From Halocaridina rubra (lineage: Eukaryota; Arthropoda; Malacostraca; Decapoda; Atyidae), in contig JAXCGZ010017008.1 in the NCBI GenBank assembly GCA_037179515.1, positions 1 through 64,000 on the forward strand: a DNA stretch of 64,000 nucleotides, read 5' to 3'. Of this stretch, positions 49,900-64,000 are shown piece after piece. How positions within the stretch are numbered: position 1 is the stretch's first letter; each line of letters opens with the position of its first letter. A model generated the notes under the pieces. That model made no database searches. It was not told the DNA's origin and worked only from the letters and a program-made list of their open reading frames with translations. The position numbers were made by a program, and so were the translations under genes.

Positions 49900-50620
49900 T
49901 GTGGGTCAGTTTGAATGCATTCCAATGGACTCTTAGGAATTACAGAAAGTATGCAAATATTCATTTTCACATGAGAATTGTAGTAAATTTTTAATATTTT
50001 ATGTTGCCATAAGATCCAAAAAGTTATCTAAACTTTTCCCTTATTATGAAAGACGATTGGAAAAGCAAAGGTTTATTATGGAATATATTTAATCATTCGT
50101 TTTCTCATAAGAACTGTTATAAACTGTTGGTATCTATATGTATCTCAGAAAACAAAACGATATTTAAACCTGTCCTTTATTATGAAATATGTTGAATAAA
50201 CAAATATAGATTGTTCATTTTGATATATTTTTTATTCCTACGGGATACACCCAGTTACAGTTTTGCCATGATTTTGTCATTATAAGAAGTATTATTACTA
50301 GATTTCAGAGAATGCACTCTTTAGAGCATTTACTCTTAATGATACTCCTGTGGTATCCAGTAATCATTTTTGTTACTCTGTGCAGCAAGATAACTGTGTA
50401 TTTTTTAGAGGATTACTTCCATATCATTGTAATGTAAATTTTCAATATAAATGTTCAAAATTATCAAGGAAGTGATCGAGTTTTTAGAAGATACTTTTTA
50501 TATCACTGTAATATAAACTGCCTTTCAATTCAAAATTTTCTAGGAAGAGGTGTGTTGTAAGAATATAGTTTATATAACATTGTAATGTAAACTACAAATG
50601 TTCAATATTTATATGATGAT
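49900..50620. repeat. Diverged tandem repeats (90-130 bp)
   Basis: ttattatgaaagacgattgg (about 50040) and tttattatgaaatatgttga (about 50172); atatcattgtaatgtaaat (50421), atatcactgtaatataaac (50511), ataacattgtaatgtaaac (50574). Confidence 0.5.
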
Positions 50621-50759
50621 TAGTAATTTGATTTTGTCTTCCATTATTTTAAAGTATTATTTTGGAGTGATGAATTTTCACTTTACATCCTTTCGTAAAT
50701 ATATATTTTTTAAAGAGAATGGAGATCCTTTTTACAGGCATAACAAAGATAAGTTTCCA

Positions 50760-51420
50760 TCTTTATTATTGTCGTTCCCACTATTGCCTGACTGAACAAC
50801 CTCGAGTCCCTAAGGAAGGCCACTACCTATCTTGGACTTCCCTACAGAGCTCTGAAGGGGTGTATGTTATGTTGTTGGCATATGTGGTTGTAAGTAGTGC
50901 AGTCTTTCATAATATGTTTGATTGTATGCGGTGAAGCATTTCTTCCTGGGCAGGCATCATTGACGGGGACGTCCAGCATCATTTGATAGCTCAGAAGGGC
51001 TGGGTGGTGCCCAAGTTGCAGCCTCTTAGCCAGATGAACTCTCTTCAAGGAGAAGGGAGGATTCGGAAGGATGGATGTCAGGAGGTGTATGTATGGAGCT
51101 GTGTTTTGTTGTTGGGTGACTGAATGGAATGGTGAGTTAACTGTGTGTAGATATGTTTGCAGAGGCTGGTTTGGGGTAGACAGAGGGAATGGATAACAGT
51201 GTTTGTGTATAATATGTGCTGGGTGCTGTTTTAATGTTCCTTGGTGTGTGAGGGTGTTTTGCAATGCAGTGTAGTAGGTGGAGTTGGTTTGTGGGGGCTC
51301 CAGCAAGTATTTGTGTGCCTCTCATGGTAGCTGTACAGCCTGTGATTGTTTCTAGTGCTTTATTTTGTATAGTGAGGATAAAAGCTCAAACTAGTCTTGC
51401 ATATTCCATCATGGAGCATA
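50760..51420 (-). pseudogene. LINE C-terminal/RNase-H-like tail, inverted
   Basis: The minus-strand frame gives KRVHLAKRLQLGHHPALLSY, then DACPGRNASPHTIKHIMKDC, the Cys/His tail found after the RNase H domain in I-/Jockey-like elements. Upstream on the same strand, text around SIMEYARLV and ETITGCTA belongs to the post-RT region. Some zinc-ligand Cys codons appear lost (CPGRN instead of CP-C). Confidence 0.75.
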
Positions 51421-51424
51421 TGTA

Positions 51425-52060
51425 TTGTTTGTATGCTATTGCTGTGTTTCTTTCATGTGTCCAAATCTCAATAAACTTGGGTGGCTGCGGGCAGAAAATA
51501 AGGTCGCTTATGCTATTTATGTTTTTGTATTCAAAATTTTGGACCATCATTATCCTAGCTGGCTATTTGATTTAAAAACAGTCAGGGATATAAGGGGAAC
51601 CAACACAAGACAGAGCAGTCAGCTCTTTATTCACAGAACAAACACAGAAGCAGGTTCAAAGATGATCACTATCAAAGGGCCAACGCTCTGGAATAATATT
51701 CCAGAGCATCTTAAAAATGCATCCTCCTTCACAGCTTTCAAAGGCAAACTATATAGTTTTCTTTTGGACAAATAGTTGCTGCTCATTAAGAACTAATTAT
51801 TCTCATTGTAAGGAAACAAATATGGATATGATGCCGATAATAACGATCCTGTATCTAGTGGCATACTTACTACTTTATTATTAACATTATTGTTAACATT
51901 TTTATTACAGCATTATTATTTTCTATGAAAGCTACATTTAATTTAACTATATGTCTAACCCTCTTATTTATTAGTTTAATTACATGTCTACTTATAAGTT
52001 ACTATTAATGTTGAATAACCATTGTACAAAATGGAAATAAATGTTTGTTTGTTTGTTTGT
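51425..52060 (+). pseudogene. LINE C-terminal fragment plus 3' UTR
   Basis: Protein text RTNTEAGSKMITIKGPTLW, then NNIPEHLKNASSFTAFKGKL and YSFLLDK-stop (51775) matches the usual end of CR1/L2-like ORF2 (G--LWN-LP---K---S---FK--L). The 3' UTR ends at about 52060 in aaataaatgtttgtttgttt, a microsatellite tail. Head-to-head with the inverted LINE at 50760-51420. Confidence 0.75.
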
Positions 52061-53208
52061 ATGGGCAAGTTATCTGAAGGCATAAAGTGTTAGTGTCAGT
52101 TTGTTTTTGTTGTGTGTGATATGTTGCTTAAATGAAATATGTGGTGACTATTCCCAGAATGCCTGCATTCACCGGGTCAATGAATAGCCTACTCTCAGTT
52201 TTTGCAGGCTATTGTACACAATGATATTTACTCACCAACCAACTTCAAGTAAAGTTGGGCTGAAACATACTGACTTATAGTTAAATGTGACAAACAAACT
52301 GTTTGAGTTATGTTTGCTTAATAGTAGTGGAGAACTCCCACGGGTTATAATAATTGTAGCTAGGTGACAAAATCTCAATCTGCAATAGAAATTTGGTAGC
52401 TACATGTAAGCTGAACATTGATGACACACATACACTAAACAAAATTAAACTGAACACTGCACAAATCCAGGCTTAAATGAAAGACTCGTCGATGAAATGT
52501 AAAAGATATATTGAGAAAACTTAACATTATAATGGTAAGCAATCTTTCAGCTTAAAAGAAAAGGATAAATTTTACTCTAGATTAGGCAGCAATAAAGTGA
52601 ATTTTACAAAATGACAAAGAGTTACAGCTCCAGGCATGACTGCTGGGCACATCAAAACAAAACGACACTTAATTTCGAAATAATGATTGCTCAAAATCCA
52701 AGAACTTTATACATTATGGAAAAACAGTCTGCTTGACAATTTCGATGGCACTAGTTCAAGGGGCGAAATGGGAGGCTCGTAATTTACTCAAATTTTACGA
52801 GTCTCTAACAATGGGTCCTTATCTGATGCCGTCTTCAGAGAATGTCCTTGTTTGTTACACAAGGAGAAAATTTGTCTGATTCAGACAATGATCAAGAACA
52901 ACAAGAGGATAACTTATCCAGAGAGAAACCTCGTCCGTTCTGTAAACAAATCAGACGAGCATCACATTAAAAAATAAAAGGATATATTTTTATCATATTT
53001 TGCATAATTAAGAATTTCCTAAGATTTAAATTAACTTTACAAACAAGTCCCATTTATTCATGAGAAAATGATGAATTATTGACAAAAGAAATGATTGTTA
53101 TAATATAGTCTCTCAAACGAATATACAGTGTTTCTTCAATTATCGCGATGGTTCGGTTCCGGGACCCGGCGCGAGACAGGAAAATCGCGGAGTAGGATCA
53201 GCCTATAT
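52061..53208. other. Unassigned sequence
   Basis: No supported gene. At 53140-53200 a CG-rich passage (ggttcggttccgggacccgg) precedes the 169-bp repeat and may be part of it or of a separate element. Confidence 0.5.
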
Positions 53209-53816
53209 GTACATAGATATTTTAATTTATTTTTACGTTTACACTGTATGAACCCTCCCTGTACTGTTAACAAACCACCCTTTACTTCATAAATAACAGC
53301 ATGCAACGTAAATTTATATGAAAGTGATAGATAAAATTACGGTGAATGAAGTGGGAATTACATGACATACTCATGTACATAGGTATTTTACAATTATTTT
53401 TACGTTTACGTACTGTATAAACCCTCCCTGCACTGTTAATAAAATACCCTTTACTTTATAATAACAGCATGCAACGTAAATTTATATGAAAATGATAGAA
53501 AAACTTACCATGAATGAGGTGATGATGACGTGACATACTCATATACATAGGTATATCACAATTATTTTTACGTTTACGTACTGTATAAACCCTCCCTGCA
53601 CTGTTAAAAAAACACCCTTTACTTTATAAATAACAGCATGCAACGTAAATTTATATGAAAGTGATAGATAAACTTACGGTGAATGAAGTGGTAATTACAT
53701 AACATACTCATGTACATAGGTATTTTACAATTATTTTTACGTTTACGTACTGTATAAACCCTCCCTGCACTGTTAAAAAAGCACCCTTTACAATTTATAT
53801 AACAGCATGCAACGTA
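53209..53816. repeat. 169-bp tandem repeat, ~3.6 copies
   Basis: The marker aacagcatgcaacg occurs at 53294, 53463, 53632 and 53801, exactly 169 bp apart each time. Copies also share gtacataggtattttacaat and gtataaaccctccctgcact. Confidence 0.95.
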
Positions 53817-54240
53817 TGCCACGAAACTGGTGCCAGAAATACGCAATCTCAGTTATGATGAGAGGCTGAGGGAATTAGACTTACCATCACTCGAAGCTAG
53901 AAGATTGAGGGGGGGATATGGTGACAGTCTTTAAATTCCTTCATGGTTATGATAGAGTGGATAGGGATCGATATTTTGATATGGCTGGCTCTAGAACTAG
54001 AGGTCATAGTTTGAAGCTTCGTAAGAAAACTTCTTTGCAGGGTGTAAGGAAATACTTTTTCAGTGTAAGAGTAGCTGATGATTGGAATTCGCTAAGCAAG
54101 GAGGTAGGTAATGCTATCTCAATCCATAGTTTTAAGGACAGGGATGATAAGTATCACTAAGTATAAAATGGAACCGATCAGGAGACGGGAAGATACGAGC
54201 TTTGGGCTCTTTCCAGTAAACACAATTAGGTAATTACAAT
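53817..54240 (+). pseudogene. Truncated CR1 LINE 3' end, second copy
   Basis: Starts tgccacgaaactggtgccag, equal to the copy at about 40286, and is nearly identical to it through the 3' terminus. One extra G in the G run near 53914 shifts the frame (the other copy reads RRVRGNMV). Here the late codon is TCG and the protein ends WNSLSKEVG, then ...DDKYH-stop at 54158-54160. 3' tail ggtaattacaattacac. No target duplication is visible. Confidence 0.93.
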
Positions 54241-54454
54241 TACACACACACTTCCCTTTTCTTTTCTTCTTTCACTCTCTAAACAGCCGTATGTCATGCT
54301 CTCTTGTTTAGTTAACTATTTCTTTTTTACTATCGTCTTACATGTCTTCTTATTCCTGCAATCTTACCTATTCTTAGCTTATCTTCCATCAGAAAATGCT
54401 TACATTTCACTGACTACGCAAGTAGACCTCGTAGTATTCTATATTTCAAAGTGG

Positions 54455-54850
54455 AGATCCTGGTAGTGCAGTGGTTGAAAGGATTCGACTAGGGATGCAA
54501 CAGACCAGAGACCGAGCCCACCAGCGGGGCATTAGGAAGGGCAACCAACATTAACTTCCCAGCTCCAACCTGTCTGTATACCCCCCAAAATGAGGATCAA
54601 TAGTGACACGTAAAACAGTGAACAACATCTACCACATTCCATATCACCAAATAACTCCTCACATAGATTCCTGGGCAACCTCTGGTCATATATATTCATT
54701 TCAGCCAAAGTTCCTTTTTTTTTTTTTTTTTTTTTTTATCTTTTGCGTGTGTTCTAACCTACCACTAGGCATTAGGAAGGATATCCAGAATTAATTCCCC
54801 AGCTGCACATGGCTGTGTCTACCCCTTCGTATGGGGATTAATTGTAGTAA
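54455..54850 (+). mobile_element. SINE (GGGCATCCAGC-tail family) plus a tail fragment
   Basis: 54455-54630: gtagtgcagtggttgaaagg, gcattaggaagggcaacca, gctccaacctgtctgta, aggatcaatagtgacacg. 54765-54850: gcattaggaaggatatcca, cccttcgtatggggattaat. Confidence 0.8.
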
Positions 54851-56980
54851 GTACTAACCACATGGTAGTCTCCGGGTTATCCAAAATTGCTCAGTCATTA
54901 CTGTACTGTTTACTTTCTGATGTCCAGATACCTACAACTACCAACCAACTAGGTTTAATCGTCGCTTCTTCCAAGTTATTCTTTCATTCATATAATTCCT
55001 TTCCACAGAACCTCTTCAACTTTTCATATCTTTGCACAACAGAGTTTAGTTTTTCTGAACCAAGGCAATCACTTCCGTTTTACTGCATTTTCTATTCGTA
55101 ATTTGCTATATACATGACCACTTTACTTTTTCACTGAAAAACACAAGTACTTTTTTTTTCTTGTTTAACCTGATGCCATATATCGCAGCAGTAATTCAGT
55201 AATCGAGGTATAATGATTCTTCATGCATTCCCCCTCCCCTCCTTTGGCTTGGTGGTAGGAAATGTATAGATAGGAAAAGAATCCCAACCTCCTCTATTTC
55301 TGTGAGTTTTAGAACTAGCTTACTTCGATGATGCATAGATTTGACGGATATATTGTAAGCTGCAGCATGTATTTTTTATTTGTTGCACAATTATGCATAG
55401 CATTGAAAGTTTTCTTAATGTAGCTTAAGTGTTTAAATTCATGTTGCTCAAGAAATATTCCATGTCAGTGCATTTATAATCTTGTACATTGAAAAATTTG
55501 TTATCGTACTGTCCCATGCTTAATTATTGGTTATAGTAGGCCGTTGTTCAGCTCAAATTATCACTGTTTTTCCCCCAATTTCAATTGGGATCAATATTGG
55601 CATAAAATGGCTGAGAACAACGGCATGGTTGTTGCTTGGTTCATTAAGAATTTAAGTACAGTTTCATTCCAGGGGCGGTCAGTGAATTAACCGTAAATTT
55701 TAAAGTCCTTTATCATCTGATTTTAATAAAAAAAAAAAAAAAATGGGTATCTTTAACAAAAATAGCCATCAGGTAATATCTGGCAACTGTTGTTTCTATG
55801 GTGTCAATTTAAATACATTTATATATTTACCACGATTTCTTATTCATTTTTTAAACCGGAATTAAGATTTTGTAAGTTGGATTATGGTATAAGTTGGTTG
55901 TAGTATGAAATAAAGAGTGGTATATACTGTTTTTTTTTCTAATAGTTGACCATTTGAAAATGAGAATTAATACATTTTCTATTATGCAATTTAGAAGTTT
56001 TCTATTATTGATCTAGGGGTAATTAAAATAATATATCCAGAGAAAAATCCCTTGTAAAAAATCATTTCTATCTCACGATTCTCAAGAATACTAATTCCCT
56101 TACAATATATACTGCATAGTAATTTCAAAAAATACGAGAAGTTGTAATAGATAAGTGGGGAAAGGATTCAGCCAATCTTTTACAATACTATGACAAAGCT
56201 AGGAGTTACAACTCTACTTTTGCACTTAATAGTAAGGCCTCCCATACTAATTAACATGAGAAGTCTTTGGTTACATGAATCATTCATAATTTATAAAGTA
56301 GGGCTGCTAAAACAGAACCACTTCCACGCAAGTTTTTCGTCCAAATCATGTCCGCTTGCAACGAGGCTAGGTTTTGAATAAGAGTTTACCGATTTGTATA
56401 CCTAAATTTAAGACATTGTAAAATGAATTTGATGTGTTGTAAAGACATTATATATTGAAGTTTTGATTGTGAATTTGCTTGATATTTGAAGATGTGTATG
56501 TTGTTGTTGCTAAAAGTCATTATCTTTAATTTCCAATTTATCCTTAATAGTCCAATTATTAATAAACAAGAACAATGACTTCCGTCACCTGAACTTCATT
56601 CTCCTTTCTAGAGGGAATTTGCTTTTTCTCCTACAATGAAACAAGAGAAGCAATCGTATATCTTCTGCTGTAAAGCAGTATTATATCATCTGATAAAGAG
56701 GACTCCAGTATCGCCTGCTCTAGAAAACAATTCAATCTCATCAGTTCTAGAAAGGAACCACTACTTGGATATTAATAAAACCTTAAAGTAGAATGGCCTT
56801 ATATATGGTTACGCAGTCCTCTTTCCATGGACAGCACCAGTATGTATCGATTTACTGTAGGAAAAATACTCTCCTGTCATTTTTCAGGCCAATTTTACAG
56901 AAAGGATGTGGCGTCTTGTTACCCTACCTGTTGTGCCTAGGAAATATTTCGATGTTATACTCCCATGAGATAAGTAAATG
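54851..56980. other. AT-rich sequence, little recognised
   Basis: About 2.1 kb. Around 55560-55620, aatttcaattgggatcaat is a further SINE tail remnant. No supported coding frame. Confidence 0.5.
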
Positions 56981-57152
56981 AGGCCTCGGTTGAGTCACTG
57001 GTTAGAGCAGTCGCCTAGAGAAGAGGACAAACCTGTGTACGGTCCCACCGCTGGATGTTAGGAAGGGCATCCAGCCTTAATTTTCCAGCTCCAATCTGTC
57101 TGAGTCCACCCCTATTCTAATGGGGATTAATAGTGACATAAAACGCCAAAAC
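56981..57152 (+). mobile_element. SINE, GGGCATCCAGC-tail family (best copy)
   Basis: gcctcggttgagtcactggt, tagagcagtcgcctag, then gttaggaagggcatccagcc, gctccaatctgtctgagtcc, aatggggattaatagtgaca, taaaacgccaaa. Serves as the reference for the family. Confidence 0.88.
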
Positions 57153-57184
57153 TCCCATGAGCCAAAGAAAGACCACTGCACCCC

Positions 57185-57300
57185 CTTTAGCAGTAGGCGG
57201 TGCCCTCCTACAGAGTCATCGACCGCCTGGTGGGCGCCGCCGGTGCAGCCCCACCCCCACGGGTCGCCCGCGTGACCTTCCCGTCGCTACCCGGTCACTA
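57185..57300 (-). mobile_element. tRNA-derived repeat fragment (as 45075)
   Basis: gccctcctacagagtcatcg, gggcgccgccggtgcagccc, gtgaccttcccgtcgctacc; unusually GC-rich here. Confidence 0.55.
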
Positions 57301-57354
57301 ATACAATATATGCAGATATAGTGTGGATTGTATGAAGGCATAATTGCTTCTTTA

Positions 57355-57560
57355 TCATAAGTGTCACAGCTACATGGGCAAAGAAAATTGCCCTCATCCG
57401 TCCTGAACACCAAGAAAACATTGAGAAGAAATAGTAGCAGCTTAAGAGCAAGGCAGAATTAAGATAATGATAAACAATAAGAAGAGGACAGGCAAAATGA
57501 ATAATCAAAGAAACGAAGACCTAGAAATAATGCAGGATTAAGCCCTGAGATGGCGAAAGA
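57355..57560 (-). mobile_element. LINE 3'-end fragment, inverted
   Basis: gggcaaagaaaattgccctc, atccgtcctgaacaccaaga, matching 15266 and 21270. Confidence 0.65.
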
Positions 57561-57793
57561 TCAGTTATTAAGGAAGAAAGTCATAGGAGTTAGGAAAAAC
57601 AGGAGAAGGAAGAAAGTTTCAAAGTCTAGAAGTGGAAGTAAGCAAGCAGTCACTGCACAACCAATCCTCTAGCTACATATCTCCACATGTACATCTGTGT
57701 GACGAACCCTCTTTGTGTGTGTGTTAAACAGTCTCGCCAGGGGGCAGGGATGCAACTCGTCAACTCATTAGAGCAGCAATGTAAGTAGTACCA

Positions 57794-57900
<107 letters not shown>

Positions 57901-57916
57901 TACCTTTTGACAAAGA

Positions 57917-57952
57917 GATAAGGGCGGTTTACACGGTCAAACGGTTCGTCTA
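57917..57952 (+). mobile_element. Solo end of the palindromic MITE
   Basis: aagggcggtttacacggtca plus aacggttcgtc equals the first ~31 bp of 11244-11422, then stops abruptly at taataataaag. Confidence 0.85.
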
Positions 57953-58259
57953 ATAATAAAGTTTAGCAAATAAGCAATATATCAGTTATCATGCGAATGA
58001 AATTAGTTTAATTTTCTCACAGAAGTAACGAGCTTAAGCAATAATGAATTTTATTTTTAGATGCCTTTAACAATACAAAAATAACAATCTTGACAAAAAT
58101 AGCAATAGTAACAATGGCAACAATAGTGACCAAAATTGCAATAACGAATGGATAATAACAAGAATGACCCATAGTCATTACTATTTAAACAGCAAGAAAA
58201 TGAAAGTTCCTTCTTGGAACTGAACTGATATTTATTGCTTATATATGTACATCATTAGT

Positions 58260-58452
58260 TCCGGTTTTACGTCACGGACTCCCTTTTCTTCCAAGGGCTA
58301 GGACGCTTGCCTTCTTGCGAAGGACTTGTTTTGGCAGATGTGCTCGTTACCCTGAGTGCATGCCCTCGCTAACCTCAGACCGTGACGGGACGCGAACCCT
58401 CGACCTCACGCCTCAGAGTCGCGGCCGCTACCGCCTGAGCCACGACGACTAC
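58260..58452 (-). mobile_element. Full-length tRNA-SINE with 17-bp TSD
   Basis: Inverted copy of the CGTAAAACCGGAAC-tail SINE: starts ccggttttacgtcacggac and ends gagccacgacgactac. The direct repeat atatgtacatcattagt flanks it at 58243-58259 and 58453-58469 (17/17). Confidence 0.93.
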
Positions 58453-58469
58453 ATATGTACATCATTAGT

Positions 58470-61454
<2,985 letters not shown>

Positions 61455-61599
61455 TAGGAATGAACGCTTTCCATCTGAATTCCACTCTATTCATATTACA
61501 GTTCCCCCAACCTCACGCGTGATTTCGTTTTCGCATTGAATTCAAATCTCAATCTCATTTGGGACCAACAATAACCAAATAAGCACTTTACCATATGTG

Positions 61600-61790
61600 A
61601 AAAATTAATAATTTTTACCCCGACAGGGTCTTGAACTTAGGACACATTATTACTGTGCCAAGGCGCTACCAACTACACCACAAAAGGTCTTAATAGGGAA
61701 ACAAACCTTACAGCTATATTTGCTATAATTGTTGGTAGCGCCTTGGTACAGTAATTATGTGTCCTTGGTACAAGTCCCTGTGTTTCATAT
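61600..61790. mobile_element. tRNA-like fold-back element
   Basis: Inverted arm ggacacattattactgtgcc, aaggcgctaccaac and direct arm gttggtagcgccttggtaca, gtaattatgtgtcc are complementary copies of one tRNA-like head. Confidence 0.65.
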
Positions 61791-61877
61791 TTACAAAGTC
61801 AACTAAACTAACCTAGCAGTTTACGAGGTTATTTAACTTTGCATGGAGTTCTAAGGGTTATTCATCTTTTCAAGATT
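61786..61877. mobile_element. MITE fragment, TTGTAAAG-end family
   Basis: ctaaactaacctagcagttt, aactttgcatggagttctaa, gggttattcatcttttcaag; left end partly lost. Confidence 0.6.
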
Positions 61878-63193
<1,316 letters not shown>

Positions 63194-63194
63194 A

Positions 63195-63381
63195 GTCGGT
63201 TTTACGTCACGAACTCCCTTTTCTACTAAGGGCTAGGAGGGTTGCCTTCTTACGAATTATTTGTTTTGGCAGATGTAATCGTTACCCTGAGTGTATGCCC
63301 TTACTAACCTCAGTCTGTGACGGGGTGCGAACCCTCGACCTGCCGCCTCAGAGTCGCAGACGCTACCATTTTGCCATGGAG

Positions 63382-63386
<5 letters not shown>
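63195..63386 (-). mobile_element. tRNA-SINE, inverted, inside (TA)n
   Basis: gtcggttttacgtcacgaac to gccatggagactac. Diverged A box. (TA)n on both sides hides any target duplication. Confidence 0.88.
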
Positions 63387-63464
<78 letters not shown>

Positions 63465-63466
<2 letters not shown>

Positions 63467-64000
63467 TGGAGGTTCTTTTTCGTTTTCGTCATTACTTTTC
63501 CTCTTTACAGTTACTTAAAACCTATAAAGGTCTTAGCCATTCCTGCTTAGAATGCTGCTCACACATCTGGGTGCTTCTTATATATATATCTCCTTGATAG
63601 GGTTGAATATAAGGCATTCAGACTCATTAATGATCATTCTCTTACTTCTGATCTGGATTTTCTCTCTCTTTGCCATAAGGTATCTTCCCTTTCTCTTTTC
63701 TATCGCTACTACTTCCATCGCTGCTCTGATGGGTTGGCGAGTTGCATCCCTCCCCCACTGCCGAGGTCACGTAAGACTCGCCAAGTGGCCTCATTTCACG
63801 GGTACTGTGTGGAGATTTGTAGCTCGCGGATTGGTCGGTGCAGCAACTGCTTCTCCCCATCTACCTCCAGACTCTGGAACTCTCTTCCTCCTTCTGTCTT
63901 TCCTAATTCTTATTATCTATCTTCCTTCAAAAAGTGGATCTATCGTCATCTCGGGGCCTAATCCTCCATATCTCTAGGTCCTCTGTACTTTGGCTATTCT
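63465..64000 (+). pseudogene. LINE C-terminal fragment (same family as 31790)
   Basis: Text in changing frames: [20 protein letters not shown], then a block with ASFHGYCVEICSSRI and STSRLWNSLPPSVFPNSYY, ending SFKKWIYRHLGA. It parallels 33200-33540 but keeps the middle portion deleted there. It runs off the window. Confidence 0.82.

Noticed and set aside
50842..51306. 154-codon minus-strand ORF as a host gene
   Set aside because: The C-terminal text (RLQLGHHPALLSY, SPHTIKHIMKDC) is the tail of a LINE protein.

Overview
The window is eukaryotic nuclear DNA, very probably from an arthropod and most likely a decapod crustacean. This is an inference from the sequence style: very dense (TA)n, (GA/CT)n, (ATT)n and (CA)n microsatellites, arthropod-type TTAGG telomere-like repeats, tRNA-derived SINEs, fold-back MITEs, and CR1- and Jockey-like LINE fragments. 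No species can be named from the sequence alone. There are no bacterial operons, rRNA genes or CRISPR arrays.

One host gene dominates the + strand from 6354 to 44321: the 3' part of a SOWAH (sosondowah ankyrin repeat family) gene. Its upstream exons lie outside the window. Exons were found by reading across AG/GT sites and checking reading phase. Two ankyrin exons (6354-6443 and 18928-18997) lead into a third (20244-20614) that carries the family signature around RDYSGKKP. Exon three can either read through to a stop at 20612-20614 (short form) or leave at a strong internal donor after 20333. The second route joins, always in phase, a 24-nt microexon (25516-25539), an acidic exon (30787-30894), an Arg/His-rich exon (38106-38242) and a terminal exon (44100-44321). 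An exon at 35412-35536 fits the same phase as an alternative end or a cassette. The predicted result is one ankyrin core with two or three different C-terminal tails. A weaker unassigned exon candidate lies at 46584-46746.

Almost everything else is repeats. 1-6350: microsatellites, a ~1 kb pyrimidine-rich tract, a 37-bp minisatellite of about 37 copies, and SINE pieces. 6444-18927 (first intron): microsatellites, SINEs with target duplications, a palindromic MITE, LINE 3' ends and a second pyrimidine-rich tract. 18998-44099: a hAT-type MITE just upstream of the second ankyrin exon, several fold-back elements, intron-specific diverged minisatellites (about 60, 80 and 120 bp), a degenerate LINE, a TTAGG-rich fold-back block, very long (TA)n arrays and a CR1 LINE with one late stop. 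44322-64000: probable 3' UTR, LINE fragments of several clades, a 169-bp tandem repeat joined to a truncated copy of the same CR1, an AT-rich stretch with no recognisable gene, and SINEs embedded in (TA)n arrays at the right edge.
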